Origin: Streptomyces sp. NBC_00306
GTDB lineage: Bacteria; Actinomycetota; Actinomycetes; Streptomycetales; Streptomycetaceae
DNA length: 64,000 nt
Assembly (NCBI RefSeq): GCF_036169555.1
Contig: NZ_CP108032.1
Location: 3,658,001-3,722,000 of the forward strand
Direction of reading: 5' to 3'
Shown: positions 35,637-43,915 of the stretch, piece by piece
Layout: each line of letters begins with the position of its first letter
Numbering within the stretch: position 1 is the stretch's first letter
Notes under the pieces: generated by a model
Databases searched by the model: none
Seen by the model: the letters and a program-made list of their open reading frames with translations, nothing else
What the model was told of the DNA's origin: nothing
Made by a program: the position numbers and the translations under genes

Positions 35637-37679
35637 GTGCCCGCGCACGCCCCTGTACCCGACTCTGCCGACACCGACCCCCTGTCGCGTGAACGTGCCC
35701 ATCTCTCCGCCTCGCGCGACGCCCTGCGCGCCATGCGGGAGGACGTCCAGGCCCTCGACATCAAGGACGTCACCGCGAACTGGGTGAACGCGGCGGTGCT
35801 GGAGGCGCAGATCGACGAGCGCATCAAGGCGCTCGCCGACCTCTCCCACACCCCGCTCTTCTTCGGCCGCGTCGACTACCTCCACACCACACAGGAGGGG
35901 CAGCGCTTCTACATCGGCCGCCGCCATGTGCACGACGTGGACGGTGATCCGATGGTCGTCGACTGGCGGGCGCCCGTGTCGCAGCCGTTCTACCGGGCCT
36001 CGAAGAAGGACCCGCTGGACGTCGCACTGCGGCGGCGCTTCGGCTACACGGCCGGCGACCTCACGGCGTACGAGGACGAGCACCTGAGCGATCCGGCCGA
36101 GGCGGAACGGACCAGCAGGCTGCTCCAGGCGGAGATCGAACGGCCGCGTGTGGGGCCGATGCGGGACATCGTCGCGACCATCCAGCCGGAGCAGGACGAG
36201 ATCGTACGGTCCGGCCTCGGCGGCACGGTCTGTGTGCAGGGCGGCCCCGGCACGGGCAAGACGGCCGTCGGTCTGCACCGGGTGGCCTATCTGCTGTACG
36301 CGCACCGGGAGCGGCTGGCGAGGACGGGCACGCTGGTCGTCGGGCCGAACCGGTCCTTCCTCCACTACATCGAGCAAGTGCTCCCGGCACTCGGTGAGTT
36401 GGAGGTGAAGCAGGCGACCGTCGACGACCTCGTGGCGCATGTGGACGTACGCGGGACCGACGAGGCGGCGACCGCCGTCGTCAAGGGCGACGCGAGGATG
36501 GCCCAGGTGCTGCGCCGGGCCGTCCGCTCCCATGTCACGCTCCCCACCGAGCCGCTGATGGTCGTCCGCGGCTCCCGGCGGTGGCGGGTGCCCGCCTACG
36601 AACTGGAGGAGATCGTCCGCGAGTTGCTGGACCGCGACATCCGCTACGGCGCCGCGCGGGAGGCGCTGCCGCAGCGCATCGCGCACACGGTGCTGGTCCG
36701 TATGGAACAGGCGGGCGAGGCTCCGGACGACCGCGTGCAGGACGCGGTGGCACGCAATCCCGCGGTGAAGGCGGCCGTCAAGGCGATGTGGCCGCCGGTG
36801 GACCCGGCGAAACTGGTGCTGCGTCTGCTGTCCGACGCGGACTTCCTGGCCGCGCACGCGGAGGGTGTGCTGACCCTCGACGAACAGAAGAGAATCCTGT
36901 GGCAGAAGCCGCCGCGGAGCCTGCGGACGGCGCGCTGGTCGCCGGCGGACGCGGTGCTGATCGACGAGGCGACGGACCTGGTGGCGCGGACGCACTCGCT
37001 GGGTCATGTGGTCCTCGACGAGGCACAGGACCTCTCCCCGATGCAGTACCGCGCGGTGGGCCGGCGCTGCACGACGGGCTCCGCCACCGTGCTGGGCGAC
37101 CTGGCACAGGGCACCACCCCCTGGGCGACGGAGAGTTGGCAGGAGGCTCTGTTCCACCTGGGCAAGCCGGACGCGGTGATGGAGGAACTCACGGCGGGCT
37201 TCCGTGTGCCGCGCGAGGTCATCGCGTACGCCTCCCGGCTGCTCCCGCACATGTCGCCCGGACTGCGGGAGGTGAGCTCCGTGCGGGAGTCGCCCGGCTC
37301 GCTGACGATCCGTGAGGTGACGGACCTGGACGCGGCGGTGGTGGCGGCGTGCGAGGAATCGCTGCGCCACGAGGGCTCGATCGGTCTCATCGCGGCGGAC
37401 GGCCGCATCCCGGCGCTGAGCGGGGCACTCGCCGCGGCTGGCCTGACGTGGCTCACCCCGGGATCGGAGACGACCCTGACGTCCCGGCTCACGCTGGTCC
37501 CGGCGTCGCTGGCGAAGGGTCTGGAGTACGACTACGTCGTCCTGGACGACCCGTCGTCGGTGGTCGCCGCGGAACCCGACGAACGCACGGGCCTGCGCCG
37601 GCTGTACGTGGCCCTGACCCGCGCGGTCTCGGGCCTCACGGTGCTGCACAGGTCGCCGCTGCCGGCCCAACTCGCCTAG
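35637..37679 (+). CDS. helD: HelD/UvrD-family RNA-polymerase-associated helicase
   Basis: A 680-residue SF1 ATPase. The N-terminal coiled coil (about 14-70, EALRAMREDVQALD-like heptads) and IGRRHVHDVDGDPMVVDWRAP precede Walker A GGPGTGKT (202-209). HVVLDEAQDLSPMQYR gives Walker B. SRLTLVPASLAKGLEYDYVV and RLYVALTRAV are the late motifs. The N-terminal arm plus split motor is the HelD layout. These proteins recycle RNA polymerase, and some actinobacterial forms (HelR) displace rifamycins. The GTG has GGAGG upstream. Confidence 0.88.
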   Translation: MPAHAPVPDSADTDPLSRERAHLSASRDALRAMREDVQALDIKDVTANWVNAAVLEAQIDERIKALADLSHTPLFFGRVDYLHTTQEGQRFYIGRRHVHDVDGDPMVVDWRAPVSQPFYRASKKDPLDVALRRRFGYTAGDLTAYEDEHLSDPAEAERTSRLLQAEIERPRVGPMRDIVATIQPEQDEIVRSGLGGTVCVQGGPGTGKTAVGLHRVAYLLYAHRERLARTGTLVVGPNRSFLHYIEQVLPALGELEVKQATVDDLVAHVDVRGTDEAATAVVKGDARMAQVLRRAVRSHVTLPTEPLMVVRGSRRWRVPAYELEEIVRELLDRDIRYGAAREALPQRIAHTVLVRMEQAGEAPDDRVQDAVARNPAVKAAVKAMWPPVDPAKLVLRLLSDADFLAAHAEGVLTLDEQKRILWQKPPRSLRTARWSPADAVLIDEATDLVARTHSLGHVVLDEAQDLSPMQYRAVGRRCTTGSATVLGDLAQGTTPWATESWQEALFHLGKPDAVMEELTAGFRVPREVIAYASRLLPHMSPGLREVSSVRESPGSLTIREVTDLDAAVVAACEESLRHEGSIGLIAADGRIPALSGALAAAGLTWLTPGSETTLTSRLTLVPASLAKGLEYDYVVLDDPSSVVAAEPDERTGLRRLYVALTRAVSGLTVLHRSPLPAQLA

Positions 37680-37783
37680 CAGGGACGGCCCGCGCCCGGT
37701 GGGGGCGCGGGTCTGCCCGTCGGACGCGGGCCGGGGACGCAACCAGGGTCTGTCGATTGGGTCAGGCCGGGTCAGCGAGTGGG

Positions 37784-38013
37784 GTCCCCCCACACCCGCA
37801 GGGCGTAGGGGGAGGGTCTGGTGCGTGCGATCGCAAGGCGCAGGAAGGAGCCGACGCGGTGGGGGCACCGCCCGTGCCCGCAGGGCTACGGATGGCGGCA
37901 CCTCCCGTGCCCGCAGGGCTACCGGTGGGGCACCTCCCGTGCCCGGAGCGCCAAGGGGCCCGTCGGCGGATGACAACGCGGCGTGGGGGCACCTCCCGTG
38001 CCCGCAGGGCTAC
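37784..38013. repeat. Cluster of family B hairpin repeats
   Basis: The 330-bp gap between the helicase and cutC stops is mostly repeats: the 31-bp hairpin at 37784-37814 and copies of GCACCTCCCGTGCCC-type elements at 37865-37889, 37898-37922, about 37930-37947 (partial) and 37989-38013. The last copy contains the stop codon of cutC. The hairpins may also act as terminators for the two convergent genes. Confidence 0.85.
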
Positions 38014-38708
38014 GCGTCGAGCGCCCGGCGCCACTCCTCGACGGCCGCGGGCGCCACCGGCGTCTCCCAGCCGTCCGGCCGCGCCGCCCCGCCGATGTGG
38101 AACGCCTCCACGCCCGCTTCCCGCAGTACCGGCAGATGCTCCAGCCGCAGCCCGCCGCCCACCAGGATCTGCGGCTCGTAGCCCGGTTCGCCCGACCTCC
38201 GGGTCTCCGACAGGAGCGTCGGCAGGCCGTCGTCGACCCCGTCGGGCGATCCCGCGGTCAGATAGGTGTCCAGGCCCGGCAGATCCGCCAGTTGCTTGCG
38301 CAACGAGTCCCGGTCTGCGGCACGGTCGATCGCACGGTGAAAGGTCCAGCGGCAGCCGGGCAGTTCGGCCATCAGCCGCTCCACCGTCACCAGGTCCGGG
38401 TTGCCGGCCTCGTCGAGGAAGCCGAGCACGAACTGATCCGCGCCCTCGGACCGCAGGCCGCCCGCCGCCCGTACGAGGGAGTCCACGTCGGCCGGCGAGC
38501 CCGCCGAGAAGCCGTCCGCGAGGCGGAGCATCACGCGCAGCGGAATGTCCACGGCGTCACGGATGCGGGCGAAGGTCTCCCGCGACGGGGTCAGCCCGTC
38601 CGCCGCCATGTCGGTGACCAACTCCAGCCGGTCCGCCCCTCCGGACTGCGCCGCGACCGCGTCCTGCGCGTCCAGAGCGATCACCTCCAGGACTGCACGG
38701 TTGCTCAT
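38010..38708 (-). CDS. cutC: CutC-family protein
   Basis: A 232-residue TIM-barrel protein. EVIALDAQDAVAAQSGGADRLELVTDM at the start, VMLRLADGF, FVLGFLDEAG, CRWTFHRAIDRA and ILVGGGLRLEHLPVL near the end are CutC family blocks. CutC was first linked to copper homeostasis in E. coli, but its biochemical role remains unclear. ATG 38708 has GGAGG 10 nt upstream. The stop codon TAG lies inside a family B repeat. A DasR-like site lies 31 bp upstream, hinting at amino-sugar control. Confidence 0.9.
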   Translation of the reverse strand: MSNRAVLEVIALDAQDAVAAQSGGADRLELVTDMAADGLTPSRETFARIRDAVDIPLRVMLRLADGFSAGSPADVDSLVRAAGGLRSEGADQFVLGFLDEAGNPDLVTVERLMAELPGCRWTFHRAIDRAADRDSLRKQLADLPGLDTYLTAGSPDGVDDGLPTLLSETRRSGEPGYEPQILVGGGLRLEHLPVLREAGVEAFHIGGAARPDGWETPVAPAAVEEWRRALDA

Positions 38709-38738
38709 GTGACCCCATCCTCCAGGGAGACGGCTCAT

Positions 38739-38754
38739 ATAGGTCTAGTCCAAT
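38739..38754. promoter_or_regulatory. DasR-like dre site upstream of cutC
   Basis: ATAGGTCTAGTCCAAT matches 12 of 16 positions of the DasR responsive element ACTGGTCTAGACCACT, with the GGTCTAG core intact. It lies 31 bp before the cutC start. Confidence 0.5.
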
Positions 38755-38874
38755 GCCAGCGTAATGCGCATGTACCACGAAAGCAGCTGCACCCGAGGAT
38801 CCGCGCCGGGCGAACCGCCGACGCGGGGTGTGCATAACCGCATGAGGTACCCCATAGGGGCATGAGCCACTGGT

Positions 38875-38910
38875 CACGCGGGGCGTGAGCCGTTGGTCAC
38901 GCCCCGCGTG
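38875..38910 (-). terminator. Terminator of the 106-aa membrane-protein gene
   Basis: A perfect 14-bp stem (CACGCGGGGCGTGA / TCACGCCCCGCGTG) with an 8-nt loop, 35 bp past the stop of the 38945-39265 gene. Confidence 0.8.
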
Positions 38911-38944
38911 GACCGGGTCCGCGCCCGGCCGTGTCGCCCGGGGC

Positions 38945-39265
38945 TCAGCCCCCGAGGCCGCCACTGCCGAACGAGCCGCTGTGCGCGTTCTTCCCGTGCA
39001 GGGGCCGCTCGTCGGGCCCCTTGCCGGTGCTGTGCGTGCTGTGCGTCCGCATGTTGTACGGAAGGAGCCGGTCGTCGCCCTTGTGCGGGAAGGTGTCGTC
39101 GTCCTCCTCGCGGACCTCCTCGATGTGCTCGCGGTGGTCGGGCGCCGTGGGCTGCTCCTCGGGGAGCGGCGGGACGAGCTGCTCCCGGCGCCTGCCGTCC
39201 CACCACATGGCCCCCGCCAGGAGACACACCAGGATGAGCCCGAAAACGATCATCACTGCGATCAT
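38945..39265 (-). CDS. Small single-pass membrane protein
   Basis: A 106-residue protein. The ATG at 39265 has GGAGG 8 nt upstream. One N-terminal helix (VMIVFGLILVCLLAGAMWW) is followed by a basic stop-transfer, an acidic cytosolic section (HIEEVREEDDDTFPHKGDDR), and a Gly/Ser/His-rich tail ending GSFGSGGLGG. It resembles small actinobacterial membrane proteins with one helix near the N-terminus (possibly DUF6479-like). The function is unknown. Confidence 0.7.
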   Translation of the reverse strand: MIAVMIVFGLILVCLLAGAMWWDGRRREQLVPPLPEEQPTAPDHREHIEEVREEDDDTFPHKGDDRLLPYNMRTHSTHSTGKGPDERPLHGKNAHSGSFGSGGLGG

Positions 39266-39391
39266 GGCGTCTGCCTCCGCCTCACTGGTCGACACACATG
39301 CCTTTGATCCCATTATCTCCCGGTATGGCCACTTCACTCCGCCGCGGAGGCAGCAGCGGCAAAAGCAGCCGGTGGCAGCGCACTGCCCGTG

Positions 39392-40063
39392 TCAGTCGAA
39401 GAAGACCAGCTCCTGCTCCGTCGCCCCCGTGAGCTCGTAGCGCGTCCCGGTCAGCGGCCGGGCCGCCACCAGCCGGACGAGGGTGGCCGCCGACCCGCTG
39501 TAGACGGCGGGCTCCGGGCTGTCGGAGCCGAGCACCAGCGGTGCGTCGTGCCCGTCGAGCCGGGCCAGCAGGGGCAGCGACTTGTGCGCCCTGGTCAGAG
39601 CGGCCAGCAGGGCGAGCGCCTGGGGCATCCCCTCCCCCTCGTACGCCCCGGGCTCCCCGAGTGCCGCCCGCACATCACCGGCGTGCACCCACTCGCCGAG
39701 CGCGATCTTGTCCAGCATCCCGTGTCCGGCGGCGGCCATGACCTCGCCCGCCTCGGTCATCCCGCGCTCCAGCTCGTCGACGACGCGGGCGTTCGTCCAC
39801 TCCGCACGCTCGGCGATGTCGCGGTCGTTGGACGCGGGCGTGAAGACGCCCTCCTCGAAACGGTTGTCCACCACGCGCGTCAGCGCCGAGCTGCAGTGGG
39901 CCAGCACATGCCGCACCGTCCAGCCGGGGCAGCAGGTGCGCAGGGCGAAGTCGTCGTCGGGGCGGGCACGCAGCAGCGGGACGAGGGCGTCGCGCTCGGT
40001 GCGCAGCAACAGGCCGGGCAGCTCGGGATCGCGTACAGATTCCATGCGCCCAGCCAACCGCAT
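39392..40063 (-). CDS. Mycothiol-dependent maleylpyruvate-isomerase-family protein
   Basis: A 223-residue DinB-like four-helix protein. CCPGWTVRHVLAHCSSAL carries the first metal-ligand His, and LGEWVHAGDVRAALG the later Glu and His of the usual His-Glu-His metal site. The family uses mycothiol, the actinobacterial thiol, but the substrate is unknown. I take ATG 40063 because GGAGG lies 11 nt upstream. ATG 40045 is an alternative. Divergent from the HD hydrolase gene. Confidence 0.8.
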   Translation of the reverse strand: MRLAGRMESVRDPELPGLLLRTERDALVPLLRARPDDDFALRTCCPGWTVRHVLAHCSSALTRVVDNRFEEGVFTPASNDRDIAERAEWTNARVVDELERGMTEAGEVMAAAGHGMLDKIALGEWVHAGDVRAALGEPGAYEGEGMPQALALLAALTRAHKSLPLLARLDGHDAPLVLGSDSPEPAVYSGSAATLVRLVAARPLTGTRYELTGATEQELVFFD

Positions 40064-40131
40064 GGCGGCGAACGCCTCCAGGGGCCGGATCGGCCCGGCG
40101 GGACGCGAAGGGCACGAACTACAGTCGGCAC

Positions 40132-40785
40132 ATGACCGCCGATCTCCGCGAACGCTGGACCGAGGCCCTGCTCGCCGCCCGCCGGGGCCCGTCCTCGGCG
40201 AACGCGCCGGACCCCCTGCCGTACGCCGAGAATCTGCTCGCACGCTGGGCCGAACCGCAGCGCCGCTATCACACCACCGCGCATCTGACCGCGGTCCTGG
40301 ACCACATCGACACGCTCTCCGAGCACGCGGCCGACCCGGATCTGGTGCGCCTCGCGGCCTGGTTCCACGACGCGGTCTACTTCCCCGACCGCTCCGAGAA
40401 CGAGGAGCGTTCGGCCCGCCTCGCCGAACGCGCCCTTCCCGAGGCCGGCCTCTCCCCCGAGGCGACCGCTGAGGTCGCCCGCCTGGTGCGCCTGACCATC
40501 ACCCACGCCCCGGACGACGCCGACGCCAACGGCGCGGTCCTGTGCGACGCGGACCTGGCGATCCTGGCCTCCGGCCCGGAACCATACGCCGCCTATGCCG
40601 CCGCGGTGCGCGAGGAGTACGGCTTCGTCCCCGAGGACGCCTTCCGTACGGGCCGCGCCGCGGTACTGCGCCAACTGCTGGAGCTGCCACGGCTGTTCCA
40701 CACCCCGCACGGCGAACGCGTGTGGGAACCGGCCGCCCGCCGCAACCTCGGGACGGAGCTGGAGCTGCTCGGCGCCGCCGGCTGA
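40132..40785 (+). CDS. HD-domain metal-dependent phosphohydrolase
   Basis: A 217-residue protein. Metal-ligand residues are visible as RYHTTAHL (His), WFHDAVY (the HD pair, about residues 78-79) and LCDADLAIL (terminal Asp). A long helical bundle between them is typical of the HD superfamily. The target nucleotide or phosphoester is unknown. Monocistronic and divergent from the mycothiol-type enzyme. Confidence 0.85.
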   Translation: MTADLRERWTEALLAARRGPSSANAPDPLPYAENLLARWAEPQRRYHTTAHLTAVLDHIDTLSEHAADPDLVRLAAWFHDAVYFPDRSENEERSARLAERALPEAGLSPEATAEVARLVRLTITHAPDDADANGAVLCDADLAILASGPEPYAAYAAAVREEYGFVPEDAFRTGRAAVLRQLLELPRLFHTPHGERVWEPAARRNLGTELELLGAAG

Positions 40786-40852
40786 GCGCCGCATCGGCAC
40801 GGCCCCGGCCCCTGCGGGAATGCAATCAGCGATACAGGTCGTTGCTGCTGTC

Positions 40853-42118
40853 ATGCCCGAATCCGCCGAGCGCCGTTCCCGTATGCCCCTCGCCGTCTAC
40901 ATCCTGGGGCTGTCCGTCTTCGCGCTCGGGACGAGCGAGTTCATGCTCTCCGGGCTGCTGCCGCCCATCGCGGACGACATGAACGTCTCCATCCCCCGGG
41001 CCGGCCTGCTCATCTCGGCCTTCGCGATCGGCATGGTCGTCGGCGCGCCCCTGCTCGCGGTGGCCACGCTGCGGCTGCCCCGCAAGACCACGCTCGTCAC
41101 CCTGATCTCGCTCTTCGGACTCGGCCAGATCGCGGGTGCCCTGGCACCGACGTACGAGATCCTCTTCGCGTCGCGGGTGGTCAGCGCCCTCGCCTGCGCG
41201 GGCTTCTGGGCGGTGGGCGCCGCGGTCGCCATCGCGATGGTGCCGTTCACCTCGCGCGCCCGCGCCATGGGCGTGATGATCGGCGGGCTCTCCATAGCCA
41301 ACGTCCTGGGCGTCCCGGCGGGCGCGTTCCTCGGGGAGCACCTGGGCTGGCGTTCCGCGTTCTGGGCCGTCGCCGCCGCCTCCGCGATCGCGCTGGCCGG
41401 TGTCGTGACCCTGATCCCGCGCATCCCGCTGCCCGACGAGAAGCCGCGGCTGCGGCGTGAGCTGTCGATCTACCGCGACCGTCAGGTCTGGCTCTCCGTG
41501 GCGATCACCGCACTCGCGGCGGGCGGTGTCTTCTGCGCCTTCTCCTACCTGGCGCCCCTGCTCACGGACGTCTCGGGCCTGGACGCCGGCTGGGTGCCGA
41601 GCGTGCTCGCCCTCTTCGGGATCGGCGCGCTGATCGGTACGACGGTGGGCGGCCGGGTCGCCGACGCGCACCTCTTCGGTGTCCTGCTGAGCGGCATCAC
41701 CGCCTCGACGGTCCTGCTGGCGGCGCTGGCGCTGTTCGCGCCCAACCCGGCGGCGACCGTCGTGCTCACGCTGCTGCTCGGCTTCTCGGCCTTCTTCACC
41801 GCCCCGGCCCTCAACGCCCGCATGTTCAACGTCGCGGGTGCGGCGCCCACGCTGGCGGGCGCGACGACGACCGCCGCGTTCAACGTGGGCAACACGGGCG
41901 GCCCCTGGCTGGGCGGCACGGTGATCGACGCGGACTTCGGCTTCGCCTCGACGGCGTGGGCGGGCGCCGCGATGACGATCGCCGCGCTGGCCCTGGTCGG
42001 GATCTCTCTGCGTCTGCACGGCAGGTCGCGCGTGATCGCCTCCTCCACGCGACACGAGACGGCGGACGTGCCCGGCACCGTGCCCGGGGTCGGCGTCTGT
42101 CGCCCGACCACCGATTGA
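40853..42118 (+). CDS. Cmx/CmrA-type MFS drug exporter
   Basis: A 421-residue 12-TM exporter. LGLSVFALGTSEFMLSGLLPPIA in TM1, RLPRKTTLVTLISLFGLGQ in the motif-A loop and FWAVGAAVAIAMVPF in TM4-5 match the DHA1 chloramphenicol/arabinose-efflux group found widely in Streptomyces. The actual substrate is untested. Start codon uncertain: ATG 40853 is chosen; 40820 and 40883 are also in frame and none has a strong ribosome site. A short soluble tail ends in CRPTTD. Confidence 0.82.
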   Translation: MPESAERRSRMPLAVYILGLSVFALGTSEFMLSGLLPPIADDMNVSIPRAGLLISAFAIGMVVGAPLLAVATLRLPRKTTLVTLISLFGLGQIAGALAPTYEILFASRVVSALACAGFWAVGAAVAIAMVPFTSRARAMGVMIGGLSIANVLGVPAGAFLGEHLGWRSAFWAVAAASAIALAGVVTLIPRIPLPDEKPRLRRELSIYRDRQVWLSVAITALAAGGVFCAFSYLAPLLTDVSGLDAGWVPSVLALFGIGALIGTTVGGRVADAHLFGVLLSGITASTVLLAALALFAPNPAATVVLTLLLGFSAFFTAPALNARMFNVAGAAPTLAGATTTAAFNVGNTGGPWLGGTVIDADFGFASTAWAGAAMTIAALALVGISLRLHGRSRVIASSTRHETADVPGTVPGVGVCRPTTD

Positions 42119-42226
42119 CGCGCCGGCGCGAGCACGCTCTTCCGGCCGCGCGGCGGCCGCCTGTGTGACCGCGCGCCGGACACCCTTGACGCCCCTCCGG
42201 CGGCACACCGGCAGCCGGTCCGGCGC

Positions 42227-42493
42227 TCAGACCGCGCGGCCCTTCGGCCGCCGCAGCCCCGCCCGCGTCAGCAGGCCGACCACCTCACGGCTCGACACCT
42301 GCACCGCGCCCGCCGCCACCGCGTCCCCGTAGCGGTGCGAGGGGACGTCGTAGTGGTCCCGCTCGAAGGCGGTGGCCGGGCAGCCGATCGACTGCGCGAA
42401 CGCGTGCAGCTCCGCGAACGAGACGTCGCTGATCAGGTGCGACCACATACGGCCGTGGCCCGGCCACGTCGGCGGATCGATGTACACCGTCAT
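42227..42493 (-). CDS. DUF4031 protein
   Basis: An 88-residue protein. TVYIDPPTWPGHGRMWSHLISD, then ELHAFAQSIG and FERDHYDVPSHRYGDAVAAGA match the small DUF4031 family, whose conserved Asp/His/Arg residues suggest an enzyme or phosphate-binding role not yet defined. Its ATG overlaps the stop of the upstream gene by 4 bp, so the two are translationally coupled. Confidence 0.82.
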   Translation of the reverse strand: MTVYIDPPTWPGHGRMWSHLISDVSFAELHAFAQSIGCPATAFERDHYDVPSHRYGDAVAAGAVQVSSREVVGLLTRAGLRRPKGRAV

Positions 42494-42846
42494 GCCAGAC
42501 CGCCGACCCGGGCCACGACCACGCCCGCCTTGCCGCAGACCCAGTGCGGGTCCGCGCCCAGCTCCGGCTCGACGTCCAGGGCGTGCGGGTCACCGGCGTC
42601 GCAGACCGGGCACAGCGGCCAGCGGCCGTAGCGCTCCAGGAGCGCGTCCTGGACGTCCTGCGCAACCAGACCGGCGACGTATTCGACGCCCTCCGGCCAC
42701 TGCTCGACCCACCAGCGGCGGTGGGTCACGGCCTCCTCGACCAGGGACACCACCGCGGCGTCGGCCACATCGCGGGCGGCGAGGTCGGCGAGGACCAGGG
42801 AGCGCGCCGTGTGCAGGGCCTGCTCGATCGGGTTGGCGTCGTCCAT
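42490..42846 (-). CDS. Hypothetical protein with CxxC motif
   Basis: A 118-residue soluble protein. The helical N-terminus (IEQALHTARSLVLADLAARD) and HRRWWVEQWPEG are followed by a CPVCDAGDP pair and PHWVCGKAG, possibly a small zinc site. No family recognised. It is coupled to the DUF4031 gene downstream (ATGA overlap). ATG 42846 is preferred over a TTG 18 nt upstream. Confidence 0.7.
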   Translation of the reverse strand: MDDANPIEQALHTARSLVLADLAARDVADAAVVSLVEEAVTHRRWWVEQWPEGVEYVAGLVAQDVQDALLERYGRWPLCPVCDAGDPHALDVEPELGADPHWVCGKAGVVVARVGGLA

Positions 42847-42926
42847 GCAGACATTGTCACCCAACCGGCCCTGCGTCCGGGGGGCCGGTGTGATGCATCC
42901 GCCCAGCTCTCCGCCGCGGAGGGGGG

Positions 42927-42956
42927 TTGACGACCGGCGAAAAGCGAAAATATCTT
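42927..42956 (+). promoter_or_regulatory. Promoter of murR-murQ-murP with operator-like palindromes
   Basis: -35 TTGACG (42927-42932), 18-bp spacer, -10 TATCTT (42951-42956), a good sigma-HrdB match. The expected +1 falls on the GTG start of murR at 42963. GAAAATATCTTTC (42946-42958) overlaps the -10 and GAAATTTTC lies at 42981-42989. Such GAAA-N-TTTC palindromes are typical RpiR/MurR operator shapes. Confidence 0.65.
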
Positions 42957-42962
42957 TCAGAG

Positions 42963-43880
42963 GTGACCAATCCAGTGAAGGAAATTTTCAGCGGCGATGC
43001 TCCGCCCGCCCCCGCCGCCCTCGCGGCGAAGGTGCGGACGCTCACGCCGTCCATGACCCGTTCCATGCAGCGGGTCGCCGAAGCCGTCGCCGAGGACCCG
43101 GCGGGCTGCGCGGCCCTCACGGTCACCGGTCTCGCGGAGCTCACGGGCACCAGCGAGGCCACCGTGGTGCGCACCGCCCGTCTCCTCGGCTACCCCGGAT
43201 ACCGCGACCTGCGCCTCGCGCTGGCCGGCCTGGCCGCCCACCAGCAGTCCGGCCGCGCCCCCAGCGTCACCGCGGACATCGCCGTCGACGACCCCATCGC
43301 CGACGTCGTCACCAAGCTCGCCTACGACGAGCAGCAGACCCTCGCGGACACCGCCGCCGGGCTCGACACCGTCCAGCTCGGCGCGGCGGTCTCCGCCGCG
43401 GCCACCGCACGCCGCATCGACATCTACGGCGTCGGCGCGTCCTCGCTCGTCGGCATGGACCTCGCCCAGAAGCTGCTGCGCATCGGCCTGATCGCCCACG
43501 CCCACAGCGACCCCCACCTCGCCGTCACCAACGCCGTGCAGCTGCGCTCCGGCGACGTGGCCATCGCGATCACCCACTCGGGCTCCACCGGCGATGTCAT
43601 CGAACCGCTGCGGGTCGCCTTCGACCGCGGGGCGACCACCGTCGCGATCACCGGCCGCCCGGACGGACCCGTCTCGCAGTACGCCGACCACGTACTGACC
43701 ACGTCCACCGCGCGCGAGAGCGAGCTGCGCCCGGCCGCGATGTCCTCGCGCACCAGTCAGCTCCTCGTCGTCGACTGCCTGTTCATAGGCGTCGCGCAGC
43801 GCACGTACGAGACGGCGGCCCCTGCCCTCGCCGCCTCCTACGAGGCCCTCGCGCACCGGCACAGCCCGCGCTCCCGCTGA
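42963..43880 (+). CDS. murR: MurR/RpiR-family regulator of MurNAc catabolism
   Basis: A 305-residue regulator. The N-terminal HTH_6 domain (about 20-95) includes LTVTGLAELTGTSEATVVRTARLLGYPGYRDLRLAL. The C-terminal SIS sugar-phosphate-binding domain (about 125-260) includes IYGVGASSLVGMDLAQKL and AITHSGSTGDVIEPL. The likely ligand is MurNAc-6-phosphate, the substrate of the next gene. A TTG at 42927 would give a longer protein but is the promoter -35 box. GTG 42963 coincides with the predicted transcription start, implying a leaderless mRNA. GTG 42975 is also possible. Confidence 0.88.
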   Translation: MTNPVKEIFSGDAPPAPAALAAKVRTLTPSMTRSMQRVAEAVAEDPAGCAALTVTGLAELTGTSEATVVRTARLLGYPGYRDLRLALAGLAAHQQSGRAPSVTADIAVDDPIADVVTKLAYDEQQTLADTAAGLDTVQLGAAVSAAATARRIDIYGVGASSLVGMDLAQKLLRIGLIAHAHSDPHLAVTNAVQLRSGDVAIAITHSGSTGDVIEPLRVAFDRGATTVAITGRPDGPVSQYADHVLTTSTARESELRPAAMSSRTSQLLVVDCLFIGVAQRTYETAAPALAASYEALAHRHSPRSR

Positions 43881-43915
43881 TCACCCCCCTCATGAGAAAG
43901 CCGAGCCGCACCTCC

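Noticed and set aside
42927..42962. TTG 42927 as the murR start
   Set aside because: It coincides with the -35 box of a convincing promoter whose +1 would be about 42963, so it would not be in the mRNA.
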